Assembly (NCBI GenBank): GCA_024449915.1
Contig: JAMZAV010000152.1
Coordinates: 992,001-1,056,000 of the forward strand
Source of the DNA: Sweltsa coloradensis
Taxonomy: Eukaryota > Arthropoda > Insecta > Plecoptera > Chloroperlidae
DNA length: 64,000 nucleotides
Reading direction: 5' to 3'
The notes under the pieces are model-generated. The model saw only the letters and a program-made list of their open reading frames with translations. It did not search any database and was not told the origin of the DNA. This document shows positions 1 to 12,665 of this stretch, piece by piece; positions within the stretch are counted from its first letter, which is position 1, and each line of letters starts with the position of its first letter. Both the position numbers and the translations under genes were made by a program.

Positions 1-60
1 TCTGAATCAATTACTCTGTCCTTACAGCGGGCAATGCTTCAAAACCTAATATTCATAATA
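1..60 (+). repeat. 3' body of a tRNA-headed SINE
   Basis: This stretch matches the downstream body of the SINE at 14275-14335: both share the order GAATCAAT, a TGTCCTTA block, AGCGGGC, ATGCTT, and then a TAA-rich tail. The tRNA-like head would lie left of the window. The identity rests on that internal comparison only. Confidence 0.5.
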
Positions 61-80
61 TAATAATAATAATAATAATT
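61..80. repeat. (TAA)n tail followed by a short TTCAA array
   Basis: A short TAA run is followed by about three TTCAA units at 79-95. It forms the tail of the SINE on its left and abuts the tail of a possible reverse-strand LINE fragment on its right. Confidence 0.5.
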
Positions 81-95
81 CAATTCAATTCAATT

Positions 96-330
96 TATTT
101 TAATTAAACCACACACTACATTAAACAATACAAATAAGCAAGTTCCTTCATGAGCAGCTGCTCGTGTGAAAGGACTGCTTCATATCATAACCATTTTGAA
201 ATAATTTTTTTTTTTTGTTTTGATGAATTTCATTTCAATTGCATTCTTATGTACACCCATAAGCATGTCACTTAGACATGCATTTTAGAACATTGTCAAT
301 TATTTTACAATATTTTACTCTTTTTTTTTC
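96..330 (-). repeat. Possible LINE 3' UTR fragment
   Basis: Read on the minus strand, this segment resembles the 3' part of the LINE remnant near 63000-63200: ATTGTAAA runs, and a GACATGC palindrome-like block beside a TATG/GTGAA element. It ends in a short pentanucleotide tail. No coding sequence is visible and the match is by eye. Confidence 0.3.
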
Positions 331-540
331 AATCTATTTTTTTATTAATTTTGTAATTTTTACAACTTTATTTATGTCATAGTGAACTTAGAACATACAT
401 GACTCATACAACATAGCCAAGATTGTACAAATAAATAATTAATGTACATACAGAAATAATCTAACAAGAATATAATCAAAAACCCACAAGCCTGAAAGAG
501 GCTTAACTGTATAAAAATATAAGAAGATATGAGTAAATAT

Positions 541-625
541 AATAATAATATAATAATAATAATATAATATAATAATAATATAATAATAATACTAATCCTA
601 ATAATAATATAATAATACTCAGACC
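541..625. repeat. (TAA)n / (ATA)n microsatellite
   Basis: An imperfect TAA array of about 85 bp lies directly upstream of the first R4/Dong-like copy. Such arrays recur at the edge of each copy of that retroelement in the window. Confidence 0.8.
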
Positions 626-3600
626 AGAATTTATCAAAACAGCACAGACGCAAGGAGGTTGAGAAGCGAAGAGACCTCATCACCGCCCTGAAACTTGAGA
701 ATCATTGAGAAAGTGTTTTAATCTTTTTAAGTGGCATTGACTTTTAAACAATAACAAAATAGATAGTGACTTTGACAGATAGTAGAAGAATTTATCTAGA
801 ACAAGGAAAATAGGGAATACCAAGACGATGGATGTTTCTGTAATGGAATCATTACAAGAAACCACCAAAGCTGGAAAAATGAGACAGCGCATCAAATGGA
901 CAGAAGACTATTAACCTTTGTGTGATGCCGTAGCTATTATAGGGTAACGTTCTTATAGACTGTTTTTAATAGGTTATACCGACAAGAGCTCCATAGGAGT
1001 TTGTTCGTGAATATCCATTTTTAGAAGTAAGTGACCGGAGAATAGCTGACAAAGAGAAGAATTATAGTTAAAAATAAAATGTTACCATAAACATATTAAA
1101 TAGAATAAAACGCAAGTGAAGAAAAGAACTACAGCACATCAAGAATATAACGGCAATACACAGCAGAGGACAGCGAAGAGAAGACCACTTCATCCCAGAG
1201 CTACTAAACTACCAGAAATACCGGTATTGCCATAACCTGCAAGAACTTTCAAATCTACCAGACACAGACAGAACTTTCCAGACCCACCAGAAACGTCCAG
1301 ACCTTCAGAACGTCCAGACCAACAGAACATCCAGATTTCCCATAACGTCCAGGCCTACCAGAAACATCCAGACCTACCAGAACGATCCAGGCCTACCAGA
1401 ACGTCCAGAACCCCTATAAATACCAAACCAACCACGAGATCAGATACCCAGAACAACTAGACGATCAAACACAAGAGTAGATATGCTAACGCAAATAGAA
1501 ATACACCTGACAGATCAAGCCTAAAGAACATCCTAGCTTTAGCATTTAACAACAGCCATGTCAGAGTTTTCGCACATAACAACCAAACAGAAGACCATAC
1601 ATACCTAAACCCAAACTTCAAAGGAAATGAAAAACAGCGGTACACATAATGAAACACACATATTTTATCAGTTACAACACAAGACGAACTATCATTTGCA
1701 GACGTTTTTCATGCCGGCGAATTTTATTGTGCCGCTGTAGCAGTGTTAGATTATTTGGGCTTAAAGGTAAAATCTGCAACATCTTCAAAGACAAAACAGG
1801 AGAAGAAAAGTACGAAAGGGGAAAAGCGACTAGTTGGGAGAAATCGTTTGAGGCTTAGGATAGAAATATCGGTCTACTGGAACAATCCGAATGGGTAATC
1901 GATCTAAAAATGTGATAAGATACTGCCAAAATATATTTGAAAAATTCAAGGTTTCACGCAAGCATGAAGCACTTAACGAAATCATTCACGATATTTGGAT
2001 ACCTAAACAAAAAGTAAGTGCTCTCTCTAAGAGCTTAAAACAGATATAAAAAATGTAAGTATTAGTAAAAGAACAAAACCGACTGTTTAAAGAAAGGAAA
2101 AACAGTTTTACCAACAACTATCTAGTACCGAGAAATATAGGAAATTGGAACACCAACTAAAACAGAGATAGAAGAGTTTTGGACAGAATTGGGGTAACCC
2201 CGGTAGCACACACAGGATGCACAATGGATTCAGATGAAATAGCTGGATGAGCGAATTAATGAGATGAGATTCGGAAGGTATAATATTGATGAATTAAAGT
2301 CGGGGACAATCAGTGCTACACATAGCTGGAAAGCACCAGGTAATGATAATATTCAAAATTTTTGGTATAAGAAATTCAATACTACTCACATCAAATTAGA
2401 AAATGTCTCAACGAGTTTATAAATGGGGTTAAAGAATACCCGAATTCTTTACTGAAGGATAACCTTTCTCAAACCAAAGACAATGACACTAAGCACCCAA
2501 GTAAATATCGGCCAATTACATGTCTACCAACTATATATAAAATCTTGACTTCATGCATAACAAATAAGTATTAATCATTGCAGAAACCACAATATCATGG
2601 CCGAGAACAAAAAAAAGGATGCTGTAAGAACTCACAAGGGAGTAAAGAACAACTTATTATTGACTCTACTGTAATGATCAGCACACAATAAGAAAAGGAA
2701 TATTCACTGTAAACACATTGACTACAAGAAAGCCGTTGATCCATCAACACACACACATGGGCTTATTTTCAGATTTTTACAAATATTAAAATCAATCAAC
2801 CCATAATTGTAAAACTTTTTTAGACACTACTGAGACATGGAGAACAACACTAAAACTAAATATGAAAAACCAGCAGATTAACTTACAGATCCAATACAAA
2901 TTAAACGTGGCATTTTCAGGTGACTTCATTAGTGCATTATGGTGTTGTCTGTCATTAAACCCACTGTCACATTGCTTAACGAAATCGACATACCGGATTT
3001 AAAATTAAGGACATAATGTGGTATGGTCCACACATTTCCCACCTATTCTACATGGATGACCTAAAGTTGTATGCATCAAATTTTGGCTCAACTAAACAGT
3101 CAGTCAATACAACATTAGAATTTAGTCAAGATATCTGCTGGAGTTTTGAGTAGACAATGTAAGACGCTACATATTGAAAAGGGTAAGGTTACACAAGCAG
3201 AAGAGTTTCCAGCTAGATGATGGAAATAGATTTGGAATAATGGACGATAACGGTGTATACACATAATTTAGGATTCGCACAAGCTGCCAGAATTGACATA
3301 AAGTTATGAAATGCAAAATTGATAGATACTACAAGAAACGACTAAGTCTATCCTCAAGACGCAACTAAACGGTAAAAACAGATCACCGCAATAAATACAT
3401 ATGCTGTACCAGTACTGACATATTCCATTCGGATCATTAAATGGAACGCAGACAGATCATCCACGCCGTTGGAAATATTCACTCTACTACACTTACCAAA
3501 CACAGAATACCATCATCCTAATCAGCAATAGAGAGTTGACACTTCCAAGAGAAAAGAGACGGGGCCTAATGGATCTGAACAACTTATATTATAAAACAAC

Positions 3601-4828
3601 AAATAGCCATTTTTAAGAAAATACTTTTTACAAAGAGCAACCAATCCACACATTCATGAGGGCTGTAGTGCTAGCTGCAAATCATTTACTCCACTCAATC
3701 TAGCACAACGAAAATGTCCAATCTACAAGGGAACTCATAACTGACAGCTTTCAAAAGAGTTACGTCTCTCAGAAAGACCCTACACAAGATACATTATGAT
3801 GAACTACACAAAGTCACGTAGATATTAAGCATAAATAGGTGGTTAAACAACGGGAACTATTTGGAGAAACAGAAGTTTTATGATGGCTATTCAATACAGA
3901 AGTATTGCGCCGAACAATTATAAAAATTACATAATACAAGATGCGAACAGTAAACGATCAATGTCGAAAATGTAGTGCAAAGGGGTGAAACAATCGAACA
4001 CTATCCTTCCGGGTGCAATTCACTATGTCAAAACGGATTCCTCTACAGACTACCAAGTAGCTAACATTCTTCATCAAAAACTAGCAATCAACTAAAACCT
4101 CATTGACACACACCACCTCCTACAAATACAAACCAGAGAAAGTACTAATATAGTAAAGATTACAAATTATATTACGACCCGCACAGTTATAAACAGACCC
4201 AAACGATACATCACAACCGACCCGGATTTAATAATAATTGACAAGAAGAAACAAGAAACTCCCCTTATCGACGTTGGCTATCCCAATGGGCCTAACGTCG
4301 AGACCCAACGTGGAGAAAAAATTGACAAGTATAGTGAACTTGCAAAATTGAGATCAAGAAGGATGTGAAACAGAAAAGGTAACATACAATCCCATTCTTA
4401 TATCATCCAACGGCATCATACCGAAGAAGCTTACATGAAAGCATTAAACCACTAGATCTTCATCCCAATGTATACATCGAGACTCAAAAGGCAGTAAATA
4501 CTCAACACTGGTAGACTAGTTCGTAAATTTCTAACTAAGAATATACGTTCGAAGTTTCGAGAACAGCTTTCCATCCTGACATGGTTTTCCGTGTTTTCCC
4601 ATAGTCCGAAGAGCAAATGCCTAGGATGGCGACGAGAACTCGGCCACGCCGTACACAGCAGAAAGAAAACATCATCTACAAACAAGATTAGAATTTATAA
4701 ATGACTTATTTTAGTTAGAGTTAATACAAAAGTAATAATGTATGTAATTAGGTACACTGGAAGTACTATTGACGTAAGTCCGTACAACATGCTAGCTCCG
4801 TTTTAACCGCAGTTGATAATACATCCAA
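626..4828 (+). mobile_element. R4/Dong-like non-LTR retrotransposon, copy 1 (degraded)
   Basis: One long coding region is read across many frame changes. Landmarks in order: WKAPGNDNI at about 2324-2352, RPITCLPTIYKIL at about 2505-2550, an IDYKKA(F/V)D block near 2717-2741 (RT motif A), FYMDDLKLYA near 3046-3075 (RT catalytic motif), a C-x2-C...H...C zinc knuckle near 3960-4020, and a restriction-like nuclease block near 4205-4290 with RPDLIIIDKK then IDVA-type residues. RT followed by a CCHC knuckle and RLE is the layout of the R2/R4/NeSL branch. Dong of this branch is known to insert in TAA repeats, which fits the flanking TAA arrays. Nearly all breaks are one- or two-base indels. The 5' limit is uncertain: only 1240 onward aligns with copy 2. 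Confidence 0.75.
1262..1425 (+). repeat. Minisatellite in retroelement 5' region
   Basis: An imperfect tandem array of CCAGAACRTCCAGACCTA-type units sits in the 5' untranslated part of copy 1. The same array opens copy 2 at 4855-4955, so it belongs to the element. Confidence 0.7.
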
Positions 4829-4851
4829 TAAAATAATAATAATAATAATAA
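4829..4851. repeat. (TAA)n between the two retroelement copies
   Basis: About six AAT/TAA units separate the 3' end of copy 1 from the minisatellite start of copy 2. It could be the tail of copy 1 and the insertion target of copy 2 at the same time. Confidence 0.75.
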
Positions 4852-7800
4852 GAACGTCCAGACCAAAAACCAGAACATCCAGATTTACCAGAACGTCCAG
4901 GCCCTACCAGAACATCCAGACCTACCAGAACGTCCGGCCTACCAGAAACGTCAGAACCACTCGAATACCAAACAAACCAAGAAGATTCAAATACCAGAAA
5001 CAATCTGACCGATTCAAACACAAGAAGGTAGCTATGGCATAAACGCAAATAGAAAATACACCCTGACCATGATCAATCATAACGAACATCCTAGCTTTCG
5101 CATTTAACAACACCATGGTCAGAGTTTGCGCACTACAACCAAACAGACGACCATACATACCTAAACCCAACATTCAAGGACAATGAAACAAGCGGTACAC
5201 ATAATGAACACACATATTTTTTTATTCAGATTACACACAAAGAACGAACTATCATTTGCAAGACGTTCATAGCGCAATTTATTGTGCCGCTGTAGCAGTG
5301 GTTAGATATTTGGGCTTAAAGGTAAAATCTGCAACATCTTCAAAGACAAAACGGAGAAGAAAAGTACGAAATGGGAAAAGCGACTAGGGAGAATCGTTGC
5401 GAGCTTAGATAGATATCGATCGACTGGAACAATACCCGAATGGGTAATCCGATCTAAAAGGTGATAAGATACTGCCAAATTAATTTGAAAGATTCAGGTT
5501 CAACGCAAGCTGAACACTTAACGAATTCATTCACGTATTTGGATACACTTAAACAAAAAGTAAGTGCTCTAGCTAAGAATTAAAAAAGATATTAAAAACA
5601 TGTAGATTAAAAAGAACAAAACCGAATGTTTAAAGAAAAGGAAAAACAAGTTTTTAACCAACAACTATCTAGTACCGCAGAAATAATAGGAAAATGGAAC
5701 ACACAACTTAAGACAGAGATAGAAGAGTTTTGGACAGGAATATGGGGTAACCCGGTAGCACACAACCAGGATGCACAATGGATTCAAGATGAAATTGCTA
5801 GGATGAGCGATATTAATGAGATGAAGATCGAAAGGTATAACTATTGATGATTAAGTCGACAATCAGTGCTACACATAGCTGGAAACACCAGGTAATGATA
5901 ATATCAAAAATTTTTTTGTATAAAGAAATTCAAGTACTACTCTCACAACAAATTAAGAAATGTCTCAAACGAGTTTATAAATGGAGTTAAAGAAATACCG
6001 AATTCTTTACTGAAGTAGTAACCCCTTTCTCAAACCCCAAAGACCATGACACAAAATGAACCCAAGTAAATATCGGCCAATTCTCATGTCTTCCAACTAT
6101 ATATACAAATATTGACTTCATCCTAACAAATAAAGTATATAATCATTGCGAGAACACAATATCATGGCCGAGGAACAAAAAGGATGCTTAAGAACTCACA
6201 GGGATGTAAAGAAACACTTTATTATTTGACTCTACTGTAATGAATCAGGCACACAATAAGAAAAGGAATACTTTCACGAGTAAACTACATTGACTACAAG
6301 AAGCCTTTGACTCAACACCACCCACATGGCTTATTCAGATTTTACAATATATAAATCACCCAGTAATTGTAAACTTTTTTGAAGACAGTAATTGGAGACA
6401 TGAAAACAACACTAAAAAAACTAAATTGAAAAACCACAGATAACTACAGATCCAATACAAAATTAAACAGTGGCATTTCCAAGGTGATTCATTCAGTGCA
6501 TTAATGGTTGGTCTGTCATTAAAACCCACTGTTCACCTATGCTTAACGAATCGACATACTGATTTAAAATTAAGGACAATAAGGTGGTATGCACATAATT
6601 TTCCCACCTATTCTACATGGATGACCTAAAGTTGTATGCATCAAATTTTGCTCAACTAAAAAGTCTAGTCAATACAAACATTTAGAATTTAGTCAAGATA
6701 GCTCATGGAGTTTTTGGAGTAGACAATGTAAGAACGCTACATTCGAAAAGGTCAGGTTACACAAGCAGAAGATTTTTCCAGCTAGATGATGGAAATAGGC
6801 TTGGATAATGACAGATTAACGATGTATACAATATTTAGGATTCTCACAAGCTGCCAGAATTGAACCTAAAGTTATGAAAGCAAAATTGATAATACATACA
6901 AGAAACGACTAAAGTCCTATCCTCAAGACGCAACTAAACGGTAAAAACAGATTCACGCCAATAAATCAAACATATGCTGTACCAGTACTGACTATTCCAT
7001 TCGATCATTAAATGGCGCAAGACAGACCATCCAACGGGCGTTGGAAATATTGACTCGTACTACACTACCAAACAGTCCCAGAAATACATCACCTAAATCA
7101 GCAATAGAGAATTGACGACTTCCAAGAGAAAAAGGAGGACTGAGGCCTAATTTGATCTTGAACAACTTATTATTATAAACAAATAGACATTTTAAGAAAA
7201 TACTTTTTTTATACAAAGGGCAAACCATCCACCCTGCATAGGGCTTTGGTGCTAGCTGACAAATCATTAACTCCACTCAATCTAGCAAACGAAAATGTCA
7301 ATCTAACAACACAAAAAATCAGGAACCTCATAACTGACAGCTTTCAAAAGAGTTACGTCTCTCAGAACAGACCCTACAACAAAGAGACATTATGATACTA
7401 CCCAAAGGTCACGTAGATATTAAAAGCATCAAATAGTGGTTAAACAACGGGGCAACTATTTGGAGAAACAGAAGGTTGTTATGATGGCTATTAAGACAGG
7501 TGATGCGACGAACAATTATAAAAATACATATACACGATCGACAGTAACACGATCTGTAGAAAATGTAGTGCAAAGGTGAAACAATCGAACACATCATATC
7601 CGGGTGGCAAGTCACTATGTCAAACAGATTCCTCTACAGACCTAACCAAGTAGCTAACATTATTCATCAAAAACTAGCAATCAAGTACAACCTCATTGAA
7701 ACACACACACCTTATACAAATACAAACCAGAGAAAGTACTAGATATGTAAAGATTACAAATTATATTACGACCGCGGCAGTTATAACATACCAAACGATA

Positions 7801-8418
7801 CATCACAACAGACCGGATTTAATAATAATTGACAAGAAAGAAACAAGAAAACACCCTTATCGACGTTGCTATCCCAATGTGCCATAGACGTCGAGACCAC
7901 GTGGAAGCAAAAAATTACAAGTATAGTGAACTTGGCAATTGAGATCAAGAAATGTGGAAACAGAAAAAGGTAATACAATCCCATTCATTATATCAGCCAA
8001 CGGCATCATACCGAAGAAGCACATGAAGCATTAAACAACTAGATCTTCAACCCAATGTATACATCGAGACTCAACAGGCAGTAATACTCAAGCACGTGTA
8101 GAATAGTTCGTAAGATTTCTAACTAAGAATGATACTTCAAGATTTCGGGAGACAGCTTCCATCCTGACATGGTTTTCGTGGTTTCCCATAGTCGCGAAGA
8201 GCAATGCCTAGGTGGCGAACGAGCAATCGGCACGACCCGTACACAGCAAGAAAGAAAACATTCATCTCCAAACAATATTAACAATTTAAATGAGCTTATT
8301 TTAGTTAGAGTTTAAGACAAAATAATACTGTATGTAATAGTACACTGGAAGTACTTGACTTAAGTCCGTACACATGTAGCTCCGGTGTATTAAACAGATT
8401 TGTATGATACTCCCGATA
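4852..8418 (+). mobile_element. R4/Dong-like non-LTR retrotransposon, copy 2 (5' truncated, degraded)
   Basis: This aligns along its whole length with copy 1, from the CCAGAACGTCCAG array to a shared 3' end before a TAA array. The best open block is 5626-5847 (73 aa), whose residues include IEEFWTGIWGNP and WIQDEIARM, typical of the region before the RT. YMDD lies near 6611-6625. The CCHC knuckle is near 7550-7610. The RLE block RPDLIIIDKK sits near 7810-7850 inside a 63-aa open stretch, after which the frame shifts before IDVAIPN. Differences from copy 1 are dominated by single-base insertions and deletions rather than substitutions. As written it cannot encode a functional protein. Confidence 0.75.
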
Positions 8419-8470
8419 AAATAATAAATAATATAATAATAATAATAAATAATAATAATAATATAATAAA
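8419..8470. repeat. (TAA)n microsatellite
   Basis: An imperfect TAA array closes retroelement copy 2 and immediately precedes the 1.2 kb repeat. The same order (retroelement 3' end, TAA array, 1.2 kb repeat) recurs at 13869-14360. Confidence 0.8.
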
Positions 8471-9735
8471 CCTTGTCGTAATGTCACTCTAAGGTTGTAT
8501 GACATTGGCATGTTACTCGGCATTACAAGGGTAGTTTCTGCCTGCGAGTTTTCACAGCCAATAATGAGAGATGCACCGGATAGAAATGATGCATGTGATT
8601 CATGTGTTCACCCTTTTTCTGCATCCGTTATCTTATTGGTCGCTCGCAAACCATGAAAATTACTAATAATATCGAAATAAAATGTACACTTGGCGTGTTA
8701 ATAATTAGTACTTTGTACGAATATTTAACTTATTTATTTATAACAAAGCCACTGAAGGCATAATATTATTCAACGTATATTTCTACATACATTAAGAGTA
8801 TAGCCGAAGTGGAATCTGCATGAATCTGGTGTCGTAATAGCTCCCACCCCACCCACCCGTAGCCAAATATTGGCGTGCGGAGGGGGGAAGTGGGGACCTT
8901 GCACCCCCCCCCCCACCCTTAAGCCTAGCATTCTTTTTTAGAGACGAGTAATTTTTAAGTTCAACTTGGGTAGCTATGATTTGAAAATTTTTAAGTCGAG
9001 CCGAGGCAAGTATTAAAATAGCTTGATTTTCGAAGGTTCACGTGTGATTAATAAAATTAAAATATTGGTAGAATCGACTATCTCGTCTTCCACGTCCACA
9101 CTATATACTAGCACTCAGCCCATCGCCCTTGCAGCGAATGTTTCCGATCGTACGACACGCTCAAGGTATCATGGAACCACGCCTCGTTTGGTTTGTTATC
9201 AAAATAACTAATCAAGTTCCGATATCTTGGGATCAAATATCAATGAAAATTCCCTAAAAATAATTGATTGAAATATAAAAAATTAAGAAAAAAATATATG
9301 CTACTTAGTTTTTTTTTTCGAATCCTTTGCCAGCCTTTTTCTCTCCGCCATCTAACTTTTTTAAAAGTTTTATAGCAAAAATATAATAGCCATTGTTTAC
9401 ACTCAAAATATGTTTTTAAGCCTCCCCCAAAAAAATTGCCTCAGTCGGCCTTCCCCCATCGGTATACGACCCCCCCCCCATTGTAAAATCTCTGCGCATC
9501 CTATGGAGCCAAAAATATTTTACAACCTAGAGCCGCGACTCTGATTTCGGGAGGTCCCCAGAATTCGAATCCCGTCGAGACAGACCAGAGAAAAATCTGA
9601 CCTGAAGTTTTTTTTCCCAGGATCCTCAGTCGTTAATGCGAATGCAGATGGTCGAGTCCTCGTAAACAGCAGCGGGACATCCCATCACAATTATTCTACA
9701 AAGGATCGAATAGTCCAGTTTGATACAAAACTCAG
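8471..9735 (+). repeat. 1.2 kb interspersed repeat, copy A
   Basis: This aligns with 14360-15572 from the ACCTTGT...CGTAATGTC start to the CATCACAATTATTCTA end. It contains long G and C homopolymers (near 8880-8925) and, at about 9535-9600, a tRNA-B-box-like segment (GAATCCCGTCGAGAC). No coding capacity is visible. Both copies begin right after a TAA array, so it may use the same target as the retroelement. The class is unknown. Confidence 0.7.
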
Positions 9736-11160
9736 ATCAAGACAGTAGGCCGTAATAGGAATTCTTAGCACTTCCTAATTATTTGAAATAAACTTTACAG
9801 AAATGAAACTAAGGTGACTAGGACCTACATATTTTTATTTTAAATCCAAGTAATAATCAAATACACAAATAAACGCTTATAAATAAATAATTACCGAGTA
9901 TAAATGGAAATAAATGAAGTGCACATATATTTCCAAACAAAAAGTGACATAATAATAATTATTATTATGCCAGACACCGCTCTAAAATAATGGTAATTAA
10001 CCATTAATTAAACACCATTGGGCCTTTTTGTGATTCATTCATTGGGAGTACTAATAACTTAATACTAAATTGCCAAGTTTATAGTTGTTTGGAAACAATG
10101 AAAATAAAATTCGAAAGTAGATAATAAAAATTGTTTTCTACTACACTTGGGCCTAATCGTAAGCAATTTTTAATGAGTATCTTTCTCTGCATTTTATTTG
10201 TATTGTAATTAAATAAGCAGGTTTGCTTCACGTCAATTGTAAAACATCTAAGGCCTATATATTTCGTTTCGTACGAATTAAAATGTCCCAACTGCCAAGG
10301 GACAAACTTGTCTGTCTTCTGTTGTCTAAGTACGTAGGCCCTACATGGTCGTGTGAGTATATTTGGGAGGAAATGTATACAAATGATATTCAAATGTGAC
10401 TGATACAGCATTCACTTTTTACTGAGTAAACTTTAGGTACGGTAAAACGTTCAGTGAAGATTTCTGATGGTGGGAATCAAATTCAACTCGTCGACCTTTC
10501 AAATATGTGTCTCACGTGAACGGCAATGGGATGTTTGAACTACCACTATCGATATTGCAAATACATCTTTCAGCGAGTTACTGAGTTGTTATAGTTTTAT
10601 CATCCGTGGGATAAAGCAGACTAGCTATACATATAGTATATATTCTATACTGAAAAAGTACAATTATTGTTGTTATTCTGATTACAATCCATGCCTACAA
10701 TATTATTGTTTTGTGTTCTAAAATCGAAATACTTACTGTTTGTTTATAAACCTTGAGGCCTCAACCACTAGTATTACACCGTCAGCTAGAAATAATATAA
10801 AGTAATTGCCCATCTTCGGAATGTACTTAGAATCTGGCCTATATTCTCACAAAACTTTGAGAAACTAGATATTACTTTATTTATTGCTATGGTTGGCTTA
10901 GTGGCTTAACCTTATTTGCAACTCAGAACACAACAATATCGTTCACTATTCGACATCATCTTGGACGAAAACTTCGCCGCGCCGTGTAGTTTTAAACGCA
11001 AGCGCCACACCCACCTCCGGAGCGACCTCATCTGAGCGTTTCGCCGTTTCTCCGCTTGGCGCGTGTCGTTTCTTTTTAAAGGCGATGATGTTTAAACTTG
11101 GCTTTATATAGAAGGCGACTATGACACTGTTATGTTAGTACTTAAGACAGAAATTAAAAA
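9736..11160. other. No gene recognised
   Basis: This is AT-rich sequence with no ORF showing coding character on either strand. The segment 10970-11100 is locally GC-rich and followed by TTTATATA near 11103, which could be an old promoter-like stretch, but nothing downstream supports a gene start. No exon resembling the missing upstream exons of the lectin paralogue was found. Confidence 0.5.
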
Positions 11161-11162
11161 AG

Positions 11163-11234
11163 TGACTACACCAGGAATCGAACCTGGGACCTTGGCTTTC
11201 CGGGCCATGCTCTTACCAACTGAGCTATGCAGCC
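11163..11234 (-). tRNA. tRNA-like gene, possible anticodon GGA, with Pol III terminator
   Basis: The minus strand folds as a 72-nt cloverleaf. The acceptor GGCTGCA pairs with TGTAGTC (wobbles included), the D stem is GCTC/GAGC, the T stem CCAGG/CCTGG has loop TTCGATT, and a TTTTTT run follows at once. The anticodon stem has four good pairs plus one A-A mismatch. Its loop CCGGAAA gives GGA, but position 33 is C instead of the near-universal U, and a GGA (Ser) tRNA should have a long variable arm, which is absent. It is therefore more likely a tRNA-derived element or pseudogene with a working-looking promoter. Confidence 0.45.
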
Positions 11235-11401
11235 ACCAATTTAATTCTGTCTAATTCTTGGTCTGTTTATACATTGTTAATAACGTGTGTAGAGCAGATT
11301 GCACTGCCTATTAGACTACATACGAAATTAACTGGAGAAAGACAAACCATCTCTGTAACCCTAGAGTTGGGATATTTGATGTTTAACGTGTGTACTTTCA
11401 G

Positions 11402-11586
11402 GTGATCCCTTCAATACGCCAGTGGCCGGTCTCCCATGGGGTACAGGCGAGCCATCACCGTTGAATACTAAAGGATACGATGAAGATTGCGTTGTCCTGT
11501 ACATTCCAGAATACACAATAAACGACTGGCCGTGCCTTGGTGGAGGTAGCGACACCAGACACTTTGTGTGTGAGATGCTACCTTGA
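11402..11586 (+). CDS. C-type lectin paralogue, terminal exon only
   Basis: A TTTCAG acceptor is followed by a phase-1 exon of 61 codons ending in TGA. It is clearly homologous to the last exon of the complete lectin gene (30847-31028): GDPFxTPVxGLPWG, DEDCVVLY, YTINDWPC and FVCEMLP are shared. It encodes the C-terminal half of a C-type lectin domain with two internal cysteines (DEDC and WPC) and the final cysteine. At the ligand-binding tripeptide it has EPS where the other gene has QPG; classical motifs are EPN (mannose) and QPD (galactose). Upstream exons were not found in this window, so the gene is either split by retroelement insertion, continues left of the window, or is an exon relic. 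Confidence 0.8.
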
Positions 11587-11594
11587 CTAGTTGG

Positions 11595-11893
11595 TAGTGT
11601 TGGGTAGGAACGGAACTAAATAGTTCCAGTTCCAAGGAACTAGTTCCTTTTTAAGGAACTAAGGAAGGAACTAGTTCCAATTTTCTAGGAACTGTAACTT
11701 ATTTTCATAAGTTCCTTTTGTATAACTTGACTGTACAAATTTAAGGAATGAAAGAGTCAAATCATAGTTTCCTTACAAGATGAAGGGATTGTGAATTACT
11801 CAGTTTCCAGGAAATCTAAAATTCGCCTCTATTATTCTAAATTCTGGTCATACCCACATCTTCAATCAATATAATAATATATAATAATAATAT

Positions 11894-11924
<31 letters not shown>

Positions 11925-12642
11925 TCATATATATATAATAATATATAATATATAATATAATATTTGGAGCTGGCTCTTTCAACTTTAGAGCAATCAACCA
12001 AAATTTATGGGTGTGGTATCTTGGGCAGAAAGTAATGAACCAGTTCTAAACACTGAGTTACGGAAATGGTAGGGATGCACACGATAATACAATTGATTCC
12101 TACACTCAATGGTCAACCCCCATCCACCGTGGGTTTCTCACCATTATTAGTCGCATTGTCAGCTAAACTTCATTCTTTTCAATACAATCACCCTTGAGTT
12201 TTGAATGATCTTTTGGGTTGTTGCGTTGTATCGTATTCACCACCCTTGTTGGTTGCGAAACGTGGAGCAGTGCATCATCAACCCAAAGATCATTCAAAAT
12301 TGATTCACAGGTCGTGAAAGCCTACATACTCATTTATGTATTTTTAATTCCTGCAAATCTCAAACATAGTTTATGCATTCTTTGCAAATACTTGGTTTTC
12401 AGTAGAAATTCGGATACCTACTAATCATTGACCCTCTCAAGAAGATCTAAAGAAAAATGGTTAGGGCCTACCTATTGAAAAAAAGGAACTTTTTATGAAC
12501 TTAGTTCCATTTGGAAAGGAACTTAGGAATGCCCTAGTTCCTTTTATTTTAGAGAAACTTGTAATTGGAAAGAGTTCCTTTTTCTTATGAGGAACTTGTA
12601 ACTGGAACTAGTTCCATTTTTTAAGGAATATACCCAACTCTG
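11595..12642. mobile_element. Non-autonomous hAT-type element in lectin paralogue 3' UTR
   Basis: The ends are TAGTGTTGGGTA on the left and, inverted, CAGAGTTGGGTA on the right. The element is flanked by an exact 8-bp duplication, CTAGTTGG (11587-11594 and 12643-12650). The paralogous 3' region at 31024-31034 carries this site once, which is an empty site. The interior is AT-rich, with GGAACTAGTTCC-type repeats near both ends and an (AT)n tract at 11870-11960. No transposase is present. Eight-bp duplications and TAG/CAG ends are hAT hallmarks. Confidence 0.85.
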
Positions 12643-12665
12643 CTAGTTGGTAGTTAAATTCACAC

